NCBI GenBank assembly: GCA_015698045.1
Contig: BLAL01000180.1
Coordinates: 965,985 to 1,029,984, forward strand
Direction of reading: 5' to 3'
DNA length: 64,000 nt
Origin: Rhizophagus clarus
Taxonomy: Eukaryota > Glomeromycota > Glomeromycetes > Glomerales > Glomeraceae
Shown here: piece by piece, positions 24,101 to 34,358 of the stretch
How positions within the stretch are numbered: the stretch's first letter is position 1
Layout: the number at the start of each line of letters is the position of its first letter
Notes under the pieces: model-generated
What the model was told of the DNA's origin: nothing
Seen by the model: only the letters and a program-made list of their open reading frames with translations
The model's database searches: none
Made by a program: the position numbers and the translations under genes

Positions 24101-24334
24101 TTAACGATACATTTTCAACATCTTCACGATAGCATCACAATTTTTTTAAATAATATCGTGACGATATATTTATGATAATCTTAATGATACCTTTTCAACA
24201 TCCTCGTGATATTTGAAATTTGATATCATTCTGATATCATTCTGATATTATATCGATTTATAGTCTCGATATCATGATGATGTTAAAATGGAAATTATGA
24301 TGTTATCGTGAAGATGTTGAAAATGTATCGTTAA
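24101..24334. repeat. Fold-back element with a perfect 31-bp inverted repeat
   Basis: 24101-24131 (starting TTAACGATACATTTTCAAC) is the exact reverse complement of 24304-24334, with 172 bases between. A second, imperfect inverted pair inside (24160-24200 against 24325-24365) shows that each arm also contains direct repeats. The region is full of ATATCGTGA-type words also seen in the 26.7-27.4 kb and 55.7-56.3 kb arrays. Probably a degenerate MITE-like insertion. Confidence 0.7.
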
Positions 24335-24583
24335 GATTATCATAAATATATTGTCACAATATCATTTAAAAATTAATATTATCGTGAAAATGTATCGTTA
24401 GGATATTATAATTATGTCGTTATGGTATTATTAAGATCGCTAAATATTTTATTGAAATATCGTGATGACATTTAAACTGTATCAGGATGATAATGAAATG
24501 TAGTAGATACATTCAATAAATTAAATCAATTTTAATTGGTTTAAATTAATTTGTTTATTAATTAATTAATATATATATTTTTT

Positions 24584-24597
24584 ATAATGCAATTATG
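24584..24597 (+). repeat. Left 14-bp target-site duplication
   Basis: ATAATGCAATTATG, repeated exactly at 26628-26641 after a poly(A) run. This marks the left edge of the half-LINE. Confidence 0.9.
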
Positions 24598-24727
24598 GGT
24601 ATTGAATTTGGAAAAAAAAAACTCTTTCCTGCAGATCTGTGAACCAAATTTTCACGGAAGAAAAAATTTTTTATTTTGTCTACAGGACGTTTATTTTGTT
24701 AAGAAACCCTGCAAATAAATAACAGAA

Positions 24728-26320
24728 ATGGATTCCTCGATCCAAGAAACAATACACAGTGACCCAAAGTGGTTCTTTAGACATCGGAAAGAGGATATTT
24801 TTAAAATTATTAGTTTATCAGTCAGACACATAATGTTAACAAACAAGTACTTTTTCAACCAAGTAGAAATGGACGATGAACTATTGAAACTGTTTCTTGT
24901 GGCAAATAAAGATGTTATGCAAACAGTAAAAACACCAAAATTTGGCAACCTTCAACCCAAAAGCTTTCTACTGCCTTCCTTCATAGCGACCTGTATAGGC
25001 CGTTTCGTCAAAGAAAGTAGCTATCACGACTGGAAGATCTGCACAGCAAATTTGGAAACTCAGCCCTCTGTGCAACAATAACAACCCATTTCCGATATAG
25101 CAATTTCTCAACCCATACAACACCAATCAGATTCAATGAATCTTGATGACTCACAAGGGGACACAAGTGGTAAGGTACCTAGTACCCCTCACCGTTCCAA
25201 TCCAATCACACCACCTGCTACACCTTTATCCAGAACTCAGAAAAAATCTGCTAAGAAGAAGCTGAAAAAACTCCAACAACAGCAACAACAACAGGACAAA
25301 AATCCCTTTATAGTTCCTAGCAGACCGTCACCTGAGCAGACTCCTTCTGGTTCTAAAGTGGTTACTTTTAACAACGTTCTGCCTCAACAAGGGACTCCTT
25401 CAACGAGTAGTGACAATAGTAAACCGTCAGAGCAGTCCACAATAACTCAAGATAAGAAGAGGAAACAGGAACATTTAGCAGATAATTTTAATAATTCCAA
25501 TCTTATTCTTACCGGTTACTGTCTACAGCAAGAAGAACAGGCACAGCTATTGGACTTGATAGTATATGATATACCGACCAAATGGGATAGTTACACTCTC
25601 CTGGGTAACTTAAATTTCTGGGGGAAAATCGTATCAATCAGTACAAGGTGTCATAAGAAATATTTATCAGCAAGAGTTAGATTGATACCAAATCATGAGT
25701 GCCTCAAAGCTTACAATGGAAGCGAGTGGACTGTCAGACTTGGTGGTATCCCGGTCAGATAGTTCTCAGCGTCATGAAATCTTTCAGAACGTAAACAATG
25801 AGAAAAGTTCCAGGCAATCATCACTGATATTCCTGCAGATATGACTGAATCCACCTTATTTCCCAAATGCACTCCCAGCAAATTTTTAGCTGAGAGTGGA
25901 ATAAAATTCTTTAAATTAATTAAAGAATCCTCAGGGCAGAGAAAATTGATTGGATATTTCGCAACGTGGGATCAAGCTTCTAGATGTATAAATACTCCAC
26001 AACTCTGGAATGATGTCAGTCTTTCATGGTGTCGTTATTCCTCCCCCAAACTTGGATTCAAGAAACGTCTTCCAGCTAGATTTGGCAACGCTGGCAATAA
26101 CAACTCAAGGCGGTAATCTAAGCCTTCTCATCAACAAGATACTAATTCTTACTTTTCAGACAACAATAGGTGTCACAACCAAAATAAAAAAGAAAACTCT
26201 CCTTTGAACTCTGGTTCGACTTATAAGAAGAACTCTCACTCCAAGTCCAACCAGTCCAACAGGCCAGACGTGAAGCAATTAGTTGCAAGACTGAAGGTCC
26301 TTTTGGAACAATTTATATAA
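24728..26320 (+). pseudogene. LINE ORF1-like protein with five in-frame stops
   Basis: One reading frame of 530 codons runs from the ATG at 24728 to TAA at 26318-26320 with no frameshift, interrupted at 25079 (TAA), 25760 (TAG), 25775 (TGA), 25799 (TGA) and 26114 (TAA). The N-terminal 117 residues are conserved-looking, followed by a Pro/Ser/Gln-rich linker with a QQQQQQQ run and a basic KKSAKKKLKK stretch, then a folded region (VYDIPTKWDSYTLLGNLNFWG...KYLSARVRL) with the layout of an RRM/DUF4283-type nucleic-acid-binding domain, and a second domain (AIITDIPADMTESTLF). The context of each stop suggests an original CAA, TGG, TGG, CGA and CAA. The product would be an RNA-binding chaperone of a non-LTR retrotransposon. 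Family assignment is from memory of related fungal proteins. Confidence 0.8.
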
Positions 26321-26587
26321 TTTAGTTAAATAGGTTTAATGGCTTTATAACTTAGGAATCATTTTGATTTAGTTATATATTTGTTTTATTTTTGTTTTCT
26401 TTTTAGAATATTTCTTTTTATTTTTCGTTTCCCTTATTCCTTAAATCTATTTCTAGACTTCCTGTTATATTTTATGAGAACAGGCTAGGATAGTTAGTCA
26501 TGTCAGGTACTTGTCACTTGTAGTTACGGCTCCTGTAGATGAGACGGTATATTACTTTATTTGTACTTTGATTCTTGAATCAACTTT

Positions 26588-26593
26588 AATAAA
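26588..26593 (+). terminator. Polyadenylation signal of the half-LINE
   Basis: AATAAA about 20 bases before the poly(A) run at the element's 3' end, the expected distance for the transcript that was reverse transcribed. Confidence 0.7.
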
Positions 26594-26627
26594 ATTATGC
26601 ATTTGATTTGACTAAAAAAAAAAAAAA

Positions 26628-26641
26628 ATAATGCAATTATG
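26628..26641 (+). repeat. Right 14-bp target-site duplication
   Basis: Exact copy of 24584-24597, directly after the poly(A) run. Confidence 0.9.
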
Positions 26642-26726
26642 ACAATTATGATATTTTAATTGTTATTTAATTGTTAAATATTGCGAATTACGGTAATTAA
26701 AGAAAGAATATCCCTATCTCTGGATA

Positions 26727-27420
26727 GGATGACATAAAATAACATGACGATATCAGTTCAACACTAATATTATATTGAAACTTGTTAAAAATGTTGAATT
26801 AGAGTGTCTGGATTATGGCGCAAGCTCTGCAAAATTAAAGTTACGATCGTACCTGATTAAATTAAACTGAAACATTTGAACCTAAAAGAAACAGAAGAAA
26901 CGTTATTATAACGTTCCTTACAAAAAAAAAGAAAAAGAAAAGAAAAAAAGAAAATTCATATAACATTTCTTATAAAAAAAAAAAAAAATATTAAGTTTTG
27001 TATCTCTCTCACCAGATGGTTAACATAAAACAACGTGACGATATCGTTATGACACTAATATTATATTGAAACTTGTTAAAAATGTTGAATTGATGAACCT
27101 AAAAGAAACAGAAGAAACGTTATTATAATGTTCCTTACAAAAAAAAGAAAAGAAAAAAAGAAAATTCATATATTCTTACAAAAAAAAAAATATTAAGTTT
27201 CGCAACTCTCTCACCAGATGGTTAACATAAAACAACGTGACGATATCGTTATGATACTAATATTATCTTGAAACTTGTTTAAAATGTTGAATTGATAAAT
27301 TTCTGATTACGACGCAAGTTTCTGCGAAATTAAAGATACGGTCATGCCTGATAAATTACTTAGACATCTCTCTTTCTGAATGCTAATATAAAACAACGTG
27401 ATGATATCATTATTACGCTA
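26727..27420 (+). repeat. Mosaic tandem array of 160-290-bp units
   Basis: Three full units and a partial one start with GGTTAACATAAAACAACGTG or a variant at 26727, 27017, 27221 and 27383. Unit 1 holds two modules: one with ATTATGGCGCAAG...GATCGTACCTGA and one with GAACCTAAAAGAAACAGAAG followed by the AACGTTATTATAACGTT palindrome and an A-rich run. Unit 2 keeps only the second module, unit 3 only the first. The ATTATGGCGCAAG word also sits in the palindromic element at 27778-28127. Confidence 0.7.
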
Positions 27421-27777
27421 GAACAATCGCATTCCCAAGTATAAAAAAGAGAGGAAATAATACTATACCGAAACTTTCTTTGCGCATATTCCGAATTTCA
27501 TCTGAATTTTGTCACAAATATTATTATACACTACTATTAAAAAATTTTTCTTTTTTAAAAAAAATAATAATAAATAGATAAATAAATAAAAAAATACATC
27601 CCGAATTTCTGTTATATTGTTAAAAAATATTTCTAAATAATATTTGCACAGCGAGAGCTAAAATTTGTAAAACAATTAATATTATTATAAATAACTTTTT
27701 GTTTTGTATCTGTCAAGGTGTCGAATAAACTATTTTTCAATGTTGAGATTACACTGGAATAAAAATAGACGTGTATT

Positions 27778-28127
27778 ACAGGTCGAAATTAGTTAAATAG
27801 GGTATCAATAGAGTATCAATAGGTTATCAATCGGCTATCAATAAGCTATCCTATTGGTAGCCTATTGAACTTGCGCCATAATCTGTCACCAATCGGGCAG
27901 GCTGATTGATAGCCGATTGATAACTTATTGATAACCTATTAGTATCTTATTGGTATTTTTATTAAATAGGGTATCAATAGGGTATCAATAAGTTATCAAT
28001 CAGCCTGCCTGATTTGTGACGGATTATGGCGCAAGTTCAATAGGCTACCAATAGGGTAGCCTATTGATAGCCGATTGATAACCTATTGATACCCTATTGA
28101 TACCCTATTTAACTAATTTCGACCTGT
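27778..28127. mobile_element. 350-bp palindromic MITE with 11-bp iterations
   Basis: The element starts ACAGGTCGAAATTAGTTAAA and ends with its reverse complement. Nearly the whole length pairs as an inverted repeat. Each arm contains tandem 11-mers of the type GGGTATCAATA, GAGTATCAATA, GGTTATCAATC and GGCTATCAATA, then TTGCGCCATAATC and a GCAGGCTGATTGATAG block, mirrored on the other side. No clean target-site duplication was found (flanks GTGTATT and GTATATG share only GTAT). No coding capacity. A non-autonomous DNA transposon or fold-back satellite. Confidence 0.8.
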
Positions 28128-28481
28128 GTATATGATTGTTAATATTATTAAGAAATATTTTAAATAGACTGACAATATTAAAATGTAAGTTATTACAGTA
28201 AAATATAGAGAATGGAATAGAAATAACCGTCGTGCAAATGTTTTAACAAACAAACAATGATTTTGATTGGATAATCAATACAAAGTCACGTTATCACATG
28301 ATAAGTAATAGACCGGTCATGATACCATAACGATATCATAATAATATTGTTGCATTTATTTAATAAAAAAAAGATACTGTATCATTTTGATATTGTTAAA
28401 ACAATAATGAATTTAATGAGTAAACGTAGTATAAACTTATATGTATATTGTAAATTTATTAATATAATATTACTAATAAAG

Positions 28482-31400
28482 CTATATAGCCATAAAATAA
28501 TAATTATTTTTTATCCACAAATCAATTTTCGTATCATAGACAAAGTGAACTTTCTGTATGTAGTCAATTATTGATATCGGAAAGATTCTTCTCCAGCGAA
28601 TGTTTTGGCTTGTCTGAATGCGAAAAAGAGGATATTTTAATACGTTGTGAATTCTGTTAATATTGTCAAACCAATCAATTGTAATAAAGGCATAATATTT
28701 ATCATTATTGCCTTTATATTTAAAGATCCCTTTTATAATTGCATAACATTCACCACTGTCTTCCTCGTGTATTGTTACGACGTCACCAATATGAAGATGT
28801 ACTTTGGAAAAGATGCCATCACTTTCTTCCATAGTGTATATCGCCAATTCATACCAGCTCATTTGAGAATATATAAGAGCTGACTTTTGTCCAATGTTCA
28901 TAAATGAAAAAAGCAGCTCAGATTTGAAATTTGGCAAATTTTTCATGATATTTTTATAATCCTGTTGGGACAAGCTCCTCTTTAAGATAATATTTGTAAT
29001 AAAATCCACTGGAGATGAAATCACTATATAAAATAAATTACGTTAATAATTGCGGAAATATTATTATTATAAAATTGTAATACAAACCTTCTTCATTTTC
29101 TTCCAGTTCTTGTTCATTTGATACCTTGTCTTCAGTAATATATCAATTAGTCAATAAATTTCTAAAATTTGAGGAAATAGTAGCAAAATCTCTACAAGGT
29201 TGTGATAATCTTTGATCTGCGCCTCCATTTACTAAATGACGAATTGCAAAGAGCATAGTATACCGCTTTAACAAGTCTAGCTTGATATTCTTGCAATTTG
29301 TTTGTAGTACCATTGCTTTAAAAATCTGATGCACCATCTCTTTGATACCAACTTGAGTGTTTATAAAAGTACCATAAGTCCTTGCATACACCAGCAAGTG
29401 GATATTGATATGCAGGATTGGTAAGTTAGCAAATTCAGGGAAAACCTAAAGCCACATTATTAAATAATATTTTATATATTGATAAATAAAAAATAAAAAA
29501 TTATATAAGAATTATGAATAATTGTACCTTTGGAAGAATTTTCATTTCTTCTTCAAGGCATTTTTGTAATTCGTCATACAAATCTAATGTAAACTTGCTT
29601 TCAAAAACCATCCTCATTGTTTTTGCTACATATACCCAACAAGCAATTATTACATTTTTCGCCATGTTAATGCGTGATTCTTGAATTCGTCGCAGAATGC
29701 TTCTGGATTCATTTTCCTTTAAGCTTGATGTTTCTAAAAAACTATTAAGTATAAAAGGCATTATCATAGCGAGCCTAAGATAGTCAGATATCATGAAACT
29801 AGCATTGTGACTAATTGGATTTGGCAAACGAGACCATTTTTTTGGTTTCTCAAAGTTCTTCCAGGCTTTGATAAACTCATCCTCTCCTTTTTGTGAAAAT
29901 AATTCGCACCTGTGGAAATCAAAAAGCTTTATTAAAAGATTTTGTTCGTTACATATCTAGCTAAAGTTAATTAAATTCAAAGATCATACGTTAATTTAAG
30001 AAGTCATCCAATCTTCCCAGCAGTTGCATAATATACATCTTGAGGTGTCTGTAGATGCCTTTCTCTTAGCAGCCTATCCAAAATGCTAAGCCTTGTTCTT
30101 AGTCCAAACTTAGTATAAAGTCGTCTTTGCCTTGTGGTAGCAGGTTTGTTAAATATCTTTTTAAATTGATCGTTAGTGATGTGATGATATCTTGATGTTG
30201 CTGGTACATCCTGAGAGAAGTTGGTAAATGATTCTCAAGAGGCTGTACAAGTGCGGCAACCTTTATTGGTATTATATTGTAATACACCACACATGTCATT
30301 CCCTTGTGGTAAATCAGCAATTACAACACCTAAACTGGCTATCACCCAAGCATCTTGGCCATTCACTTCCATTAATTTTCCTTGTTCGAATTCTTTCATT
30401 TCAGAAATAAATGGCAACATGAATTCATTGAAATTACCACCAAAAGGAACAAATCCGAGAACAAAGTGATTTTTGAGTAACTTTCTTTGACGGGCAGGCA
30501 TATTTCCAAACTGCACATAAACACCTCCTAACGAATGATAAACATTCCTAAATGTTTCAAAATCATCGTAGTATATATCTAAAAATAGCTTATAAACTGG
30601 AATTGTTAGAGATAGTGACTGCTTTATGGAAATATATTCTGAAGGATGTTGATAAGAGAACATTGCACCACGAATGCGCCAGTATGTATGATATTTATAA
30701 AGTATTTTGGTAATTCATAGTGTATCTACAGCAACCTTTTTTGAAATTTATGATGTTGTTATTGTCAAGAATGGTTCATCTTGTAACCAAACTTCTTCGG
30801 AAAGAGAGCGATTTTGTTTTAATTCTCCCTTAAAAGTTTCAGGCAAGTCACTATAATCTAGAACTTTTTGGATTCTCAGCTGATACTGTTAGTTCTCTTC
30901 ATTTAATAATATCACTCTCAATCTGCCAAGTTTTCGCTCATTGTCGTAATAGTAAACAAAATCCTGTATTGGTATATCTCTATTATATACATATGAAAAA
31001 AGTGTTAGTCTCTTGTACTTTATTGCTTCGCCTCTTTACCATCAGCTTGCATTTAATAAATAATTACCCCTGATATCATTAATTGTTCTTGACCGAAAAG
31101 AGGTGACTCTGCCCATAAGGTACTATGCCAGTACTCAGATTTTATTTTTGAATCGACACCAGCACTAAAATACATTTCCTTTAATAGTGATGAGTTGTTA
31201 AGAACATTCTAAATGATATCACTTATTGAAAGTTGATATGCCATCTTTGAATCCTTTAAAGTTGATGGTGTTTTTTTTGATGAAATTGAGATAGATTTTG
31301 ATGATATTGAGAGAAGAGGAAGACGTTCCCTCCATGCTCAAAATCTTCAAATATTCTTTACAATATGATCTCTATTAAATTCTGGTCTTATGATAATGTC

Positions 31401-31990
31401 AACAAGATCTTCATATGCATTTGTTGAAATATTATGCTTATAAATCCAACAAAATAAGGCAGCAGTAGTTAAATTTTGAAAATATGGAGCAAAATCACCA
31501 TCATAAGATGGTAACTTATCTTTAGCCAATGCTTCATCAACGAATAGCTTTTCTTCTGAGATATCAGAATCATATCTTTCTTTATTATCTGACGACATTG
31601 TTTTATATTCTTTATCACTTTCTAAGGACATTATATAATCGCTTTCTGTTTCATTCTCTGATGATGTTGAAATCATGTTGGTATCACCTTCTTCATTATT
31701 GCTTCGTTATTCTAAATCATCATCATTATCATTTCGTTATTCTAAATGATCATTATTACTTCGTTATTCTAAATGATCATCATTGCTTTGTTGTTCTAAA
31801 TCATCACTATTATCGCTTCGCTATTCTATATGATCATCATCGCTTCATTGTTCTAAATCATCACCATTATCGCTTCGCTGTTCTATATAATCATTATCGC
31901 TTCGTTGTTCTAAATCATCATCTCTGTCACCATATTCATTATACTCTTCGCCGCTAATATTATTATCTTCAAAATCTTTTGTACCATTTT
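28482..31990 (-). pseudogene. Decayed Plavaka/KDZ-type transposase
   Basis: Read from right to left: an acidic N-terminus with eight tandem DDLEQRSDN-like units (31690-31930); then FAPYFQNLTTAALFCWIYKH and HIVKNI (to 31347); SSKKTPSTLKDSKMAYQLSI and YWHSTLWAESPLFGQEQ (31260-31070); VYKLFLDIYYDDFETFRNVY, GGVYVQFGNMPARQRK and GFVPFGGNFNEF (30663-30235); GCRTC; LRTRLSILDRLLRERHLQTP (near 30050); LRLAMIMPFILNSF (29827-29501); CRDFATISSNFRNL (29397-29143); and a C-terminal BAH-like piece (GDVVTIHEEDSGECYAIIKG, 28482-29024). These are the landmarks of fungal tnp2/Plavaka transposases of the KDZ group, which cut and paste DNA. Many stops interrupt it, nearly all where Gln, Arg or Trp is expected; introns are likely between the last pieces. 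Element ends were not located. Confidence 0.8.
31690..31930 (-). repeat. Acidic LEQRS-coding minisatellite
   Basis: Eight units of 24-33 bases encode DD(L/I)EQRSDN-like peptides in the transposase frame. On the plus strand each shows GCTTCG followed by TTG/CTG (Gln) or TTA/CTA (stop) and TTC. Units at 31707, 31737, 31764 and 31821 have the stop form at the Gln position; 31845 has TCA (stop) instead of TCG (Arg). Confidence 0.8.
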
Positions 31991-34358
31991 TTTATTGTCA
32001 TCATTATCCGATAATAAAAATCTGTTGAGCAATCTTCTAAAATTATTACAGATACGAAAAGGTAATGTAGCAATATTTGCTTTTCAAGGTTTATTTCGTA
32101 ACATGGCTATGATAATAATTATAATAAGGAATAATAAAATGAGTAAATTTAAAAAATGTCTATGCGTGTTTGTGTATTTAATTCATTAACTGCTTTTATA
32201 ATATTTTTAATTGGAAATCATAGTATCGTGACCGCAGCACATAAACAGAAATTTTGGGTAATGATCTGGTTACATGTAAAGAAATTTTGTATGAAATCGT
32301 GACTGCAGGACATAAATGGAAATTTATAAACAGAAATTTATATTGAAATTTCGAGAAAAAAAAATTGTCAATGGTTACAATCACAGTACATTAATGGAAA
32401 TCTTGGGAAAAATAATCTAAAATTGACGTGTTAACAACAGTTACATGCAATGAAATTTTGTATGAATATCGTGCGTGACTGTAGAACATAAACGGAAATT
32501 TAGATTACTAATTTCTTAAATTTTGGGAAAATCGACATGCAAAGAAATTTCGTATGAATATTGTGACTGCAGAACATAAACGGAAATTTGAATTGATCAG
32601 AAATTTTCTTAATGGCTACATTGGTTCTTTACTTACAATGCATTGACGAAGTTTTGAAGCAATGATCTGAAGAGTTGACTTCTTTAACGGTTATATGTAA
32701 AGGAATTTATATGAATATTGTGACCGCAGAACATAAGCAGAAATTTAGATCATCGAATTTTGGGATAATTGATCAGAAAAAAAATTCGTTAATAGTTAGT
32801 TACATTAACTAATGAATTATATAATGAACAACATTGTAACTATAGAAATTTGGATTAACAAAGCTCTTGAATTTAGGATTAGTTGATGTTTTGACGATTA
32901 CATGTAAAGAAATTTATATAGGCTGCTGAACATAACGGAAATTGGTTAACAAAGCTTTTCTGAAAAATTGACATTACATTTTAAGAATATCGTGATCGCA
33001 GCACATTTAGACAAGACAAATGATCAGAAAAAAATTGTTAGCAATTCGTGTTCCAGTTTATATGAAATTTTGATTTTTATGATTTTAAATTATTACAATC
33101 AATTATTATAATAAAATCACTAGTTGTGAGCTTTACGGATATATACAATTATAAAATTACATAAGATTTATTTTTTTATTGAAATAAATTGAAAAGAAGG
33201 TGAATATAATATTGTGCGGTATTGTAATGAGATATTAATTTCATATAATGGCAATATCAATTCCAACAAATAATTTTAAAGTGTTAAATATTTCAAATTA
33301 TCACAAAATATTAAAAAATCAAATGATCATACTTTTTTCACCATCCGAGTCCAGTCTCTTATGGTCTTCGCTTAGTTGTTACGAGATGGACATTTTCATT
33401 TCTTTTTAATGTTGGTCTGGAGAAGATCATTCAATTGGGTTTGTTTTTTTATTAAATCGTCTAGCGAGATCAATATCATATTATCTATATATGAAAGAAA
33501 CTATTTGAATATTATTATACGTTATTTAATGAATTAATATACCAGGTATTTTTTTTTTATACCTGTTTCTTCTCTACTAGGTTTGGGAGAGAACATTTTC
33601 TTTCTATCTTTTTTTTATTAGAAATCTAAAAACTCTGATCTGAGATGTGGTATTTTTATATGTAACTGATAAGATATGGACAGTCAAACTTTAAAAAAAA
33701 TATCAATTGAATTCTAAGCACAAAGTAAATTTTTTTATAATATTACGACTGTGATATCATGACTGCACTATATAAAAGGAAATTTAGGTCAACAACTTGA
33801 GAAGTTTTTTTTAAAACTTCATTACATAATTCTGAGATAGAGAACTAATGTAACAAATTCTGTTAATGTACTGCAGATAAAAATCAATGTAACCATTAAC
33901 AATTTTTTCTCCTAATCAATTATTGATCTAAATTTCTATTTATTTATTGCGACCACGATATTCATGTCAAATTTTTCAGATCATTACCCTAGATTCCACC
34001 AATGTGCTGCAGATAAAGATCTTTTGCAGATAAAGAATCAACAGAACTGTTGACAAAATTTTTTCCGATCAATTTTTTGATCTAAATTTCTGTTCATATC
34101 CCGCGATCACCTTACATGTAACCGCAATTTTTCCATTTCCTAAAATTTCATCAATTTACTTTACATTGCACTAATATTGCACTGTTAAATATTTAATATA
34201 ATATTTTTTCTATTAAGATTAAAAGAATAGTTAATAATTTATTATCAATCCTAATTATTAAAATAAATATATAATATATTAAACTTATGAAAAAATGTAC
34301 TCTATTTAAGTATTAGGACAGCATAATATAGTACGTACAGTATAATTCTTCAACCCTG

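Larger units (their letters stand above)
24598..26627 (+). mobile_element. Half-LINE: ORF1-only retroposon with poly(A)
   Basis: A 2030-bp element bounded by a perfect 14-bp target-site duplication, with a 3' poly(A) of about 14 bases (26614-26627) preceded by AATAAA at 26588-26593. It holds one long ORF1-type frame (24728-26320) and a 3' untranslated region of about 300 bases that is richer in G+C than the surroundings. No reverse transcriptase or endonuclease sequence is present, so it cannot move on its own and was probably copied in trans. Mammalian HAL1 (half-L1) elements are a known parallel. A processed copy of a domesticated ORF1-like host gene would look the same. Confidence 0.88.

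Noticed and set aside
27778-28127. hAT-type 8-bp duplication around the palindromic element
   Set aside because: Flanks do not match beyond GTAT, so superfamily assignment was not made.
31529-31957. His/Leu-rich plus-strand frame
   Set aside because: Antisense of the acidic LEQRS repeat of the KDZ transposase, which continues into recognisable transposase motifs.
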